Notes under the pieces: model-generated
Database searches by the model: none
What the model was told of the DNA's origin: nothing
The model's input: only the letters and a program-made list of their open reading frames with translations
Shown: piece by piece, positions 37,655-47,057 of the stretch
How the letters are laid out: each line of letters opens with the position of its first letter
Position numbering within the stretch: the first letter of the stretch is position 1
From: Endocalyx cinctus
Lineage: Eukaryota; Ascomycota; Sordariomycetes; Amphisphaeriales; Apiosporaceae
Reading direction: 5' to 3'
NCBI GenBank assembly: GCA_001600455.1
Contig: BCKC01000006.1
Coordinates: 1,674,001 to 1,738,000, forward strand
Length of the DNA stretch: 64,000 nucleotides
Program-made: the position numbers and the translations under genes

Positions 37655-39609
37655 TCACCTTGCTTCAAATACTACTTCAAGCCTCCCGGGTCGAGCCGTG
37701 AGCTGGTCTCTCAGATCTTGTTCCACAGCATTACCGTTATTCTGACCCGGGGCAAATTTAATTCGATATCTGAGCACAAGATTAACGATCACCAATTTTA
37801 TCTGAGCCAATGCCAAGTGCTTCCCCACGCAGCCTCTTCTTCCAATTCCGAAGGGGGCAAAAGCCCGTCTTTCATGGATTAAATCAGGCTGACTGTACCA
37901 TCGCTCTGGAATAAACTCATGTGGTTTTCCCCACGCTGACTCCACTGTTTTCGATTTTATTGTTAGACGTAAGATAGAAATTGCATATGAGGAGGTGAAG
38001 AGCGACACTTACGTCTTCCCATAGAGTACCGCGGAGCGCATATCTTAATATTCCCCGGTATATAGACATTATCGATGTAGATGCCTTCGGGCGGTGTCAC
38101 GCGACTGCTTGCTGTAAGGATAGAAGGGAGTAAACGCATGGATTCATTGACGACACCATTCAGATGCGATAACTTCGTTATAGCCCATATATCAGACGGA
38201 TTGATCGCTTGGGCCTCTTGACATATCTTTTCGGCATGGATAGGAAAGCGCGTGACGAAGTAAATTATAGTAGTTAACGCGGGGGCAGTTGTGTCACTTC
38301 AACATGTCAGAATTTTCAAACATCGGATAAAACAGGTGATCTTTTTCTAGGGGAACAAACCTTCCTGCGATCATCAAAGTAGCCGCGTCGCCGCTGAGCA
38401 ACTGTGATCCTAGCTTGGGTTCTGGATGCTGGTGATAGTCTTCTAGAAACCAAGATGCTATATCCCGAATTTCGGGTTGACGCTTTTGACGCACTCGTTA
38501 GCAATGTAGCTTATTTTTGATAAAAAAAAAATAAGATCTTGATACCTGAGCTCTATCTTGGATGAGTTCGTCAGAGTATCTCATCATGTTATTCCAATCT
38601 TTAACTCTCCATAACCTTGGGATGAATGTAAAAGCCAACTGAGGTATCCAGACTGCCGCACTGAAAGGACCAAGTAAAGATAGTGCGGAGCCAAATAGGC
38701 GAATAGTGGGATCCCAACTTTTATTTTTCAGCATGCCTACGTCTTTACTGAAGGCGAACTGGCCCATAGAGTCATACGTAAGCCAGTACATCAAGTCGTT
38801 GATGAGTATGGGATTTTGTCCTTCTTCATCGATGTAAGACTGAAGTTCGTCGGCCTTCCGAAGGATCTTCTCAAAGTAATATGGAAGCACTTAAATAAGT
38901 TTGATCACCGTTGTGAGTAGGCAATCCACGACTGACGATTGGGAAAAGCTAGAAAATTTACATACTCTTTTGACTCAATGCACGTCCCCAGATATTTCGT
39001 CTCCGTTCGTGTAACTCCCCATCTCGGGTAAAAATCACTGATATACGAGGATATATCATGTCATACCAGTCAGAACGGGTGTTGTGATTTTTCATACCAT
39101 CCATCGCGTCGAACACAGCTGGATGAAATATGGTTATCTCCTCCGGACCTGATCTGCATCAGCTGGGCCAAACATTTTTCATATTCGCATCTCTTACCTG
39201 TACGGACGAATGTGCCGTAATTACGACGCAAATGTTCCATCAGTAAGTGTCCTTTAGAGTCCCAGCACGAAGCTACATGCCATAGTTTCGAAACTGCTCC
39301 TAGTGTTGGGCCAGGAAAATGTCTCAGTCGATGAAAAAAAACTCTATATATTGTGATACTTGCAAATAAAGACCATGAATAGATGAACAATAGGCTCACT
39401 GCATTTGAGAGACACTGAAACCCTCGAACATGTAAATTAAAGAGGCTCTCGATGTAGCCAATGATCAAAAATACCACGAGGTGTCCCAAGATTAATTTTG
39501 GGCCTGTAAGATGCCACTGGCCATGAATAAAAATTGTAAGATGTGCTATGATGCCCAAGAGACATGCGAAGCCTGAAGTCCACAACATCGTGTTAAACTG
39601 ATGATCCAT
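37655..39609 (-). CDS. Cytochrome P450 monooxygenase with multi-helix N-terminus
   Basis: Six exons join in phase: 39609-39198, 39148-38966, 38889-38546, 38482-38361, 38296-38013 and 37944-37655, giving 544 residues. An unusually long hydrophobic N-terminus (about residues 1-90, three possible helices) precedes HFPGP. The I-helix AGSDTT is rebuilt across the intron at 38360-38297 (about residue 353). ExxR lies in NESMRL, the PERW motif is present, and the heme loop FGIGRRGCVG has its cysteine at about 487. All catalytic motifs are intact. This is an ER-bound oxidase; the long multi-helix start occurs in several secondary-metabolism P450s. It sits between a methyltransferase and an EthD-domain gene. 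The substrate is unknown. Confidence 0.9.
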
Positions 39610-41111
39610 GATCTCAACTCATAAACCAGAGCCCAAGCTAATTAGTAGCCATGGCCGTTTAAATAGTATTATAGGCCATTATTCTCAGCCAAACACTTAA
39701 CCACACGCAATCTTGCTAACGTATACAACATTTTAGACATATTATGATGGAATTCACACGGTAATGAAGCCTCACAGTGCATCTTCAAACGATTCATAGG
39801 TAATAGACAGAAAATGTAAAACCCATGTTAAGCGGCCCCCAAGGGATATGCCGGCCGGGCGATATTGTGGCGAGATCACAACCATCTTGTGCTGGGTATA
39901 AATTATCATTGGCCGATGACAAGAAGACGTGACTAAATAGTAGAGTGTAGCTAGCGAATAGAATGGTGATTTGCCAACCGTATTGAGCTGTATGAATCGA
40001 AGGAGGAATAATACGACCAAAAGTGCAATAATATTGTCCATACGGAATACGATTCAATGTAACCAAATGCCCATGTTTGTCTATCGTTATCTCCTCGTCA
40101 TCATAACGCTCTACTACGACGGGCATAAAAAAAATCTATTTGTAGTCAAACTTCTACCTCGCTCTAATCCTCCAATTTATATCATCTGAAGGCGATCATC
40201 TTGCATAGTACTATTTTCAGTATTTTCAATGTAGCAGTAAATCCCACCCACTACTGGGATAGACGCAAAATAAATTAACTGAGCTGAAGAGCTGATAGAT
40301 CCTATCATACTTGTGGCGATTATTAGGTATCTAATCATTAAGTCTAGCCGTGATAGGTGCGATCTCCAACAAGTTTTGGAGGTGCTGGCAGAAGAATTCG
40401 CTGAAGAAATATGATCGACGCGGCCGGCCGCTTACTCATTGAATATCTATGGAAGGAATATTGCCTACCCAACTTTTTCCATGCGAATTATCTAATTGTA
40501 CGAATCAGGGGCTGAAGTGACTATAAACAGGACGGAGCTGGCTCGAAATGGTAAGCGACTAATGCAACACTTCTCAACTTGTTAGTTCAATGCTACGCTG
40601 TGAGAAGGATTCTTCTATTCCTGCTTTCGAGATAAATTGGGTTACAAGGAGACTTAAATGAGGCCGGGTCGAATTGCGACTGTCGTTCAGCAACAATGCA
40701 TTATTGCATCATGATTCAAGTTATTAGATCGCAGTCACTTGGCCCCCAATCCTCCGGGATCCTAGTCTCCTATCAAACGAAAACGGTGATATAGACATGT
40801 AATTTCGATGAAAAGTTGCCTACCGTCAATCATTGCAACTAATAATGTAGACTTTATCTTGTCCAATATTATATCAGGTTCGGAGCATGTCCCAATTAAT
40901 ACAGTAGACATCCAACTATACATAGAAACTTTGGCTCTTGAAGTAGGGACATCTAAATAAATATTGACTTGGTATATTATCCTATCCTACATCATCATTG
41001 CCCAGCACAACCACCAAACTCTCAAATTATTAGACACTACTTCCAAGAAGCCTATCTTCGAACCTTCATCTGAATTATATCACGTCAAAATCCTTCTGAG
41101 CCACGTCCAAT
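39610..41111. other. Divergent intergenic region, no gene assigned
   Basis: 1.5 kb containing the promoters of the P450 and EthD genes. Two overlapping minus-strand frames (40126-39794 and 40041-39772) encode hydrophobic stretches but match no family I recognise and show no codon bias. They could be a remnant; I do not call a gene. Confidence 0.4.
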
Positions 41112-41531
41112 ATGGGATACACATGCATGGCATTCGAAACACGGCACCCCTCCGTAACGCCGGCGCAATTCGAAGAATACTGCGAAAAGAACATCGTCCC
41201 CACCGTCAAAGCCTACGCGGGCGAGTTTTACCCCCGGAAGCATACCCGATTCTACACGAAGAGGACCGAAGACACCCCGGCGGCTCTGAAGGTGGGAAAC
41301 GAGAGTGAATATGATTCTCAGAGTCCTTTAATGTACGCCGGCTCCCCGGCGGATTGGAACTGTGATATGGTGGCGATACTTGAATTCGACGATGAAGCTC
41401 AGTTTCTTGGGTTTAGGGAGCAGTATTTTAGTCCTGAGGCTCAGGCTCTACTCGCTGATAGCACTAAATTCGTTACGAAGATCTTGGTTTGCGGGATGAG
41501 TGGCCCTAATATCACAATGAAGGATTCTTAA
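41112..41531 (+). CDS. EthD-domain / dimeric alpha-beta barrel protein
   Basis: Intronless, 139 residues. It begins MGYTCMAFETRHPSVTPAQFEEYCEKNIVP, typical of EthD-like ferredoxin-fold proteins (LSPxxFxxYxExxHxP pattern), with a strand-helix-strand repeat in the second half from DMVAILEFDDEAQF to KFVTKILV. Members act as small dimeric enzymes or accessory proteins in aromatic polyketide tailoring and decarboxylation, but many are uncharacterised. The expected invariant histidine of the EthD helix is replaced by an asparagine/isoleucine stretch (KNIVP), so catalysis cannot be assumed. It lies 1.5 kb from the P450, divergently transcribed. Family moderately confident. Confidence 0.75.
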   Translation: MGYTCMAFETRHPSVTPAQFEEYCEKNIVPTVKAYAGEFYPRKHTRFYTKRTEDTPAALKVGNESEYDSQSPLMYAGSPADWNCDMVAILEFDDEAQFLGFREQYFSPEAQALLADSTKFVTKILVCGMSGPNITMKDS

Positions 41532-41967
41532 TTAATGGGTGGATGTTCGCATGGTGGTAACCCCTTATCCTATTTGGGAGTTTGGAGGGGCCAGCGGTCA
41601 AATGTTGGAAGGAAAATGACAAAGTAATGAAACTATAAATACGATAAAACTTAAATATATACATCATCCACGAGTATAGTGAGACAGAGTATACGAAATG
41701 TGTTTATCGAGATATGAGATAGTTATAGCAAGGTAGGAATCTCACGCAAAATCTTATACCCAGCTAGGGATCGTAAGACGGCAGTTGAGTCTTAGTCAAA
41801 CAGACACCTCTACCACAATATCGCTTTACATGCAAATATTTATTTTTATATCTCTTTTTTTTTCCCATTAAATATGTACTTCATATTATGCTAGAATAGA
41901 CTACAAATAAACGTATTTAATCTTTAACAAAGTAAAAACGCGCTACCTACCCCCCCCTCCCCATTCA
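41532..41967. other. Convergent 3' intergenic region, no gene seen
   Basis: 436 AT-rich bases between the 3' ends of the EthD and LysM genes, with a T tract near 41860 and a C run near 41950. No coding signal. Confidence 0.5.
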
Positions 41968-42606
41968 CTACGGCGCTGCGGTAGCCGCCGCATAAGCCTC
42001 CGTCCAGCAACCGCAAGCGGAGCTCATCTTCTGATATACCGAGTTATCGCAACTCACTCCCGCGAGTCCCTGAAGCGGCATACCCGGCATCTCGGCGAAC
42101 AGCTGCGCCGCGTGATCATCCCGGCGCTTCGCCTTCATGTACTCGACGCACCACTTCTGCATCCCGCCGACCTTGTCGTACGGCTCGTACTGTGGTAGCG
42201 TTGCGTCGAAGACGACCGACACGCAAGGGTCGTTAGAATTGCAGTTGGCGGGCACTTTGGGTTTGATGTGCTGTTTAGGGGAATCGGTGATTTTTGGCTT
42301 GCTCGGGTTATTTTTATTATTATTTTTATTGTCGGCGGGAGTTTTTCCTCCGGCTTTCACGCAGTAGTGGTATCCTATCCACAGCTTCGACTTACAGTCG
42401 CCTCCTAGCTGCGGGTTGATCTTTTTGAATCCGTCCACGTTCATGCCGTTTGCGGCCGCTAAGCTGAAACATGTGTCTCCCGGTGAGACCTGGACCCAAT
42501 CAAGACAGTTGTTTAGGGCACCGGGTTGGTGCGGGTTAGGTGGGCTTTTCTGAGCTAAGACGGTCGTTGCTAGAAGAGCCACCGCTAAAAGGTTTACTGA
42601 CCACAT
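41968..42606 (-). CDS. Secreted LysM-domain protein
   Basis: Intronless, 212 residues. Signal peptide MWSVNLLAVALLATTVLA is followed by Q-K-S. One LysM is visible at about residues 38-84: WVQVSPGDTCFSLAAANGM, then INPQLGGDCKSKLWIGYHYCV, with the paired cysteines usual in fungal LysM proteins. A Lys/Asn/Pro linker (about 85-118) leads to a cysteine-containing C-terminal region (CNSNDPC, WC, SC, ACGCW) that is not a second LysM. LysM modules bind chitin or peptidoglycan, and secreted fungal members can hide chitin from host immunity or act on bacteria. Which applies here cannot be told. The GC-rich coding region is flanked by AT-rich DNA. Confidence 0.88.
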   Translation of the reverse strand: MWSVNLLAVALLATTVLAQKSPPNPHQPGALNNCLDWVQVSPGDTCFSLAAANGMNVDGFKKINPQLGGDCKSKLWIGYHYCVKAGGKTPADNKNNNKNNPSKPKITDSPKQHIKPKVPANCNSNDPCVSVVFDATLPQYEPYDKVGGMQKWCVEYMKAKRRDDHAAQLFAEMPGMPLQGLAGVSCDNSVYQKMSSACGCWTEAYAAATAAP

Positions 42607-44468
42607 TCGTAATTCGCGTTAAGGTTTTCGTATAATCGGTATGCAAGTTTTTCGCGTGGTTGTCATGCTACGAAAACAAACCGTCACTTCGAGCTGGGAT
42701 TAGTTTTGGTAATAAACTCTGAATCGACACAACGAAAGCGGGATTTTGAGATGGGTCCTTCCCGTAACAAAGGTATATATTTGCCTCGGGAGCATGGCCT
42801 TTGTTTCTGGAACGAGCACGTGGGAATGAAGACAACGATAATTAGAGTATTATGAGACGGAGAACGAAAGAATGTCACCTCTAGTATCCGCTGCTGACTT
42901 TGAAAAATTATTCGATAACTAATAATATCCGGCGGTGATTTGGCTACCTACAAGGAAATCATCATTATAATGGACACTCACAAGGTTAGTATTTACGGTT
43001 TAGCATCTTCAACGCTGTCATGTGATGTTGTGGTGGCTCATGATACGGATGGGTATGAGTTTCAATCAAAGGAGCGGATAATTACCTCGCCTACGAAGCT
43101 GGAAATGCTTGTAAGTAATGAGCGAATCTCAACGCAATGAACTGAACCTGTCAAAAACAGGCGAAAACTCTTTTTTGGATTTCAAAGGACATGGAGTTAA
43201 TAGAGCTCGGGTTGACGGCAAAACGTCTCGTTCAAGATTCCGGTGGATAACATTGATAATATAGGGAATTATAATGATAGGCACTATCGAAAATAGATTG
43301 TTGAAGCTTAATTGTATAGTAAAAAAAAAAAAAAAGTATATTAATAGCACTTATAAATGTTCTTCATATGTTCCAAACAAATAATAGTTACGGGAATTCA
43401 TAGAGGATAGCCAACGTAGGTCTACGGCACCCACTCATGGTCTACGTCTGTGCTTAGAAAACGCTCACTTTCACTGCCAACTTCATCTTAGAACCGTCAT
43501 CATCAACAGTAGTTATGACCATTTATTTGACTAGATTTCAAAATCTTAGGAACATATCACTGATAGATTTGGCATGATATAATATAAACTATGTGTCTTT
43601 ATTTTTATTTTCATTATTTTTTGCGTAAGTGCAGGCTACCCACATGGAATCTAGTGTAATCCACAGGGGAAAAAAAGTCCAGTTAGGATTGGGGACCGGA
43701 CAGTCATATCTAGGTCAAGGCCCCCCTTCCTCGTACCATCCCATCACAACTGAGATGGTACACGAAATGCCCAGCACTAAGCCAGCTAGGTACATATTAT
43801 CAATAACTAACTCTTGAAAAGCTACACCATCCTAGTTAGGACCATTGAACTTAACGCAGCTGCAGGAATAAAATAAAACACTGAAGAGTCAAGTAGGAGT
43901 AAAAACTGCCGTGGGAAGGGTAGACGGGCAACGGAGAAAAAAGATAAAGGGGTATTTTATGGAAGAGAAAGAGAAAAAAAAATTAAAACAAGGTTATCCC
44001 ATGCAAGTATTATCATCGAAAACCGCTCCTAGGGTGGCCTTATCACGGCGTCTAAGACTTTTATTTTCCTGTATCCGCAAACCCTTCGTACACGTATCAA
44101 ATAGTCGAAAAAAAGAGAAGAAAAAAGGAGACCCCTATATCGTTACCATGCACGCCGAATTAAGTATCAAGGGTAAAGATTTCGAGGCTTAGAGAACCTT
44201 CAAACCCCAGAGTGGCCAGGAAGCGTGATATCGAATTCTCGTCCGTACCCTGACAATATCAAATATGTTCATGAAAAAAAAAAAATCAAGTGAAAAAGGG
44301 TGCATGAGTACGCCAACGCCAAACGCAATGCCGACGCGAATAAAAGAAACCCCCAAACCAAACCGAAAATCAGCGCCCAATCCGAGATGCCATGCAGTAC
44401 AGAAATGATTGATTACCTCCTATCAAAGGCTTTGTCGTACCATCGTGACTATGTCTATCGTGGGTCAG
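42607..44468. other. Intergenic region, no gene seen
   Basis: About 1.9 kb between two minus-strand genes. Short plus-strand frames at 42940-43140, 43629-43817 and 43911-44192 have no bias or recognisable product. A tracts occur at 43321-43335 and 44274-44283. The right end is the 3' UTR of the BTB-like gene. Confidence 0.45.
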
Positions 44469-47057
44469 CTAGACCATGGAATCACGGACATCGTACGACG
44501 ATGATTTTGCCTGGTGCTGTTCTGGAGCGAAGGTAAACTGAGGAACCCAAGTGCGAATAATTCGAGGCAGCTCGGCTCCTCTAGGTCGGATGACTTCTTC
44601 TCGCCAGTTCAAAACGTCCCAGGGCTCAACAATGGCGTGTCTTCGCTGAGAGGAAAGTCGTTGCTGGATCGCGAGGAAGTCAGGAACAGAGCCAGAGCGA
44701 ACCATCTCAACCGCACGAAGACGGCGAGCCTCTCTCTCAGAGACAACATCAGCAACCACGTGGAATCGTTCCTGGGCCGTGTTCCAACCAGAAACACCGC
44801 TACTGCCGGATGTGAGAACTTCGCAGAGTTCGTCGAATGGGAGGTTCAACAGGATGCGTGAAAGTACAGAAGAGTACTTAGCCGGTTCACGATGAGGTGC
44901 GGGTCCCTCCTCAGGATAAGTCGGTGGCAGGTCACCAAATTTTATGTTAGGTAAACGGTTCGACTTGCTGGGATTCCGCATGTTGGTGCCTCTAGCAATG
45001 GCGGGAGTGGATGGCTCAACAGGGGAAGATACCTGAGGGACATTGGCAACGGCGGGAATGCGATCGTACTTGGAAGGGGCCATGATTGAGGTGTCAAGCT
45101 CGAAGTTGGCGGGAAACTCATGGATAAGGAAAGCCAAGATATCAACCAACAAATATTTCGTTTCGGGACCGTACTCAAACTCCAGTTCAACAGAGGGTAT
45201 GCCTAGTTCGCCCGAGTCACCGCCATAATTAACATGACGTTGGATGGCGCCGCCGAGCACAAATCCCAACGCGGCTTCAACGGTATGCCAATTGAGTGAC
45301 TGAGAAGCAAGCTGTAAACCTCGTCTCATAACATCTTGCATGCCTAAAAAGTAACCGGATGCGGCGTAACCTAGACAGAAATCAAACCGGTCACTCTTAT
45401 CTCCGGCAAAATCCATGCCACCGTTAGCCGTATTACCCATAACGGGGGGCAAGTTCAGTAGAGGGTGCAGGTATAGGTGCTGAACAGCCACCCACCAGGC
45501 GTCAGATCGGATGTAGGCATCGTTCGTCTCAACCGTAATAGTTTGTGAGCCCAGGTCGGCAGCGCGAGCAGCCATGATGTGATGCTTGAGTGTGGGGCTG
45601 CGTGCGAAGATCAATTTGTGACCGGTAATCTTCACCGGGTGATATCGTCGATTGGCGTAGACGAGTTCTAATACACAGTCCGCCAGTTCTTTGTTATCGA
45701 ACTGCTGCTGAAAATACATAATATTCTCCATCAGATCAAAGTCTTCACCCATGCCAGGACGACGAGGAAAATGACCAGGGTGTACGAAAGGTGGGAATGG
45801 GCCCACAGGGTGTGGATGGGTGACAGGGGGCTCGCGATGGCCGTGGAACTGGTGACCATTGGGGGGCAGAGGCAACGTAGCATTCTCCATGCCATTGGGT
45901 TCTCCAGAGGTGTGGGATCCATAGCTGTGCGGAGTTAGGGGACCGTAACGACCGCCGTTAGGGGCGAAGGGTTCAAATGGAACATGATGTCCGGTATTCG
46001 GACCTTGTCCATGCATGTCAACAGGAGACATGGGTAGCATATCCGGTCGGAAATGAGTACCGGTTGGTCCAGAAAAGCCATTGCTGTTAGAGTGGGTATG
46101 ATGGTGTCCGTTCATCTGAGCATGCATATGGTTATCGCCATTGGCAGGGTGCGGCATTGGCGGAGGGGGCATAAAGCTTCCGTGAGGAACCGGCGAAGGG
46201 GTATGCGAATCCGGACCACCAAACATAATACCGCCGCCGTTGCTAAGGTGCGGACGATGTTGATGGTGGTGGATATATTGAGGGTGGAAATTGGAGTTAT
46301 CCGCCATCTGATTGGCCGTCGGCTGATGCTGCACAGGGTGAGCAGGGGGGTGGAATGCCTGTCGAGGGTCCGGGCGGGTCGACGAGTTTGCAGAGTTTGG
46401 CTGAGAAGCAAAATGGCGGCTTTCGTGAGCACCTATAAGACGTAAGAGTCTATTCTCCGAAGGTTTAGGCTGTGAAAATATCAGGGAATTACCTTGGTCA
46501 ACGCTATTAGTAGTACTAGCAGCCGCACCGGCATTCACAACGGCCTCAGCTTCAGCTACGGTGGAGTTGGAAGATGATTGGATGTTGTTGGTACGATGGT
46601 TATTCTGAGACAATTTGGCCTGAGACGTGTTACTTCCGTTGAGCTTCGGCTTCGTGGGAGCACGAGAAGCATTCTTTGCACGGATTGTACCGTTTGTAGC
46701 ATGGTCGGGTTTCTCCACATTGGAACCGTTGATCTTACCTACAGCGGTAGGCTCGGCGGATGACGAAACGGGGGCTGGCTCGGAAGCGTTGGCATGGTTG
46801 AGTAAAGCCGCTTCAAGGGAAGAAACGGGAGCATGGCCAGATCGTGGGGTAGACGGAGTCGTAGTAGCAGCAGGAGTAACGGGACCTTGCTTTGGATTAC
46901 CCGCGTTGTTAATTTTTTTGTTTGTAGCCTTGTTGCTATTATTAGGTTGCTTCTGCATTAGAGGCAAGGGAATGACGGGCAACACAAGAGGTCGAGTGGC
47001 TGAAGCATTTGCAGGAGCTTGCTTCTTAGCCTTCGACTGGCCCTTGTTTGGCGCCAT
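44469..47057 (-). CDS. BTB/POZ-like protein with long disordered N-terminus
   Basis: Single open frame of 862 residues from the ATG at 47057 (MAPNKGQSKAKK); the frame is open two codons further without an ATG. The first ~440 residues are disordered: Asn/Pro/Ser-rich, then His-rich (many HxH and PHP stretches). At about 455-560 a BTB-like region appears (ADCVLELVYANRRYHPVKITGHKLIFARSPTLKHHI, i.e. a substrate-like H-x-x-I-F-A-R-S core), followed by helices of a BACK-like extension (LGYAASGYFLGMQDVMRRGL) and a C-terminal conserved part ending WVPQFTFAPE. Such proteins occur as single copies in filamentous ascomycetes and lack a defined role. An adaptor for cullin-3 is possible but unproven. A CT/AG-biased leader of ~900 bases lies upstream. 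Confidence 0.75.
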   Translation of the reverse strand: MAPNKGQSKAKKQAPANASATRPLVLPVIPLPLMQKQPNNSNKATNKKINNAGNPKQGPVTPAATTTPSTPRSGHAPVSSLEAALLNHANASEPAPVSSSAEPTAVGKINGSNVEKPDHATNGTIRAKNASRAPTKPKLNGSNTSQAKLSQNNHRTNNIQSSSNSTVAEAEAVVNAGAAASTTNSVDQGNSLIFSQPKPSENRLLRLIGAHESRHFASQPNSANSSTRPDPRQAFHPPAHPVQHQPTANQMADNSNFHPQYIHHHQHRPHLSNGGGIMFGGPDSHTPSPVPHGSFMPPPPMPHPANGDNHMHAQMNGHHHTHSNSNGFSGPTGTHFRPDMLPMSPVDMHGQGPNTGHHVPFEPFAPNGGRYGPLTPHSYGSHTSGEPNGMENATLPLPPNGHQFHGHREPPVTHPHPVGPFPPFVHPGHFPRRPGMGEDFDLMENIMYFQQQFDNKELADCVLELVYANRRYHPVKITGHKLIFARSPTLKHHIMAARAADLGSQTITVETNDAYIRSDAWWVAVQHLYLHPLLNLPPVMGNTANGGMDFAGDKSDRFDFCLGYAASGYFLGMQDVMRRGLQLASQSLNWHTVEAALGFVLGGAIQRHVNYGGDSGELGIPSVELEFEYGPETKYLLVDILAFLIHEFPANFELDTSIMAPSKYDRIPAVANVPQVSSPVEPSTPAIARGTNMRNPSKSNRLPNIKFGDLPPTYPEEGPAPHREPAKYSSVLSRILLNLPFDELCEVLTSGSSGVSGWNTAQERFHVVADVVSEREARRLRAVEMVRSGSVPDFLAIQQRLSSQRRHAIVEPWDVLNWREEVIRPRGAELPRIIRTWVPQFTFAPEQHQAKSSSYDVRDSMV

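Noticed and set aside
39772..40126. Two overlapping hydrophobic minus-strand frames between the P450 and EthD genes
   Set aside because: No codon bias, no conserved motif and no splice-consistent extension.
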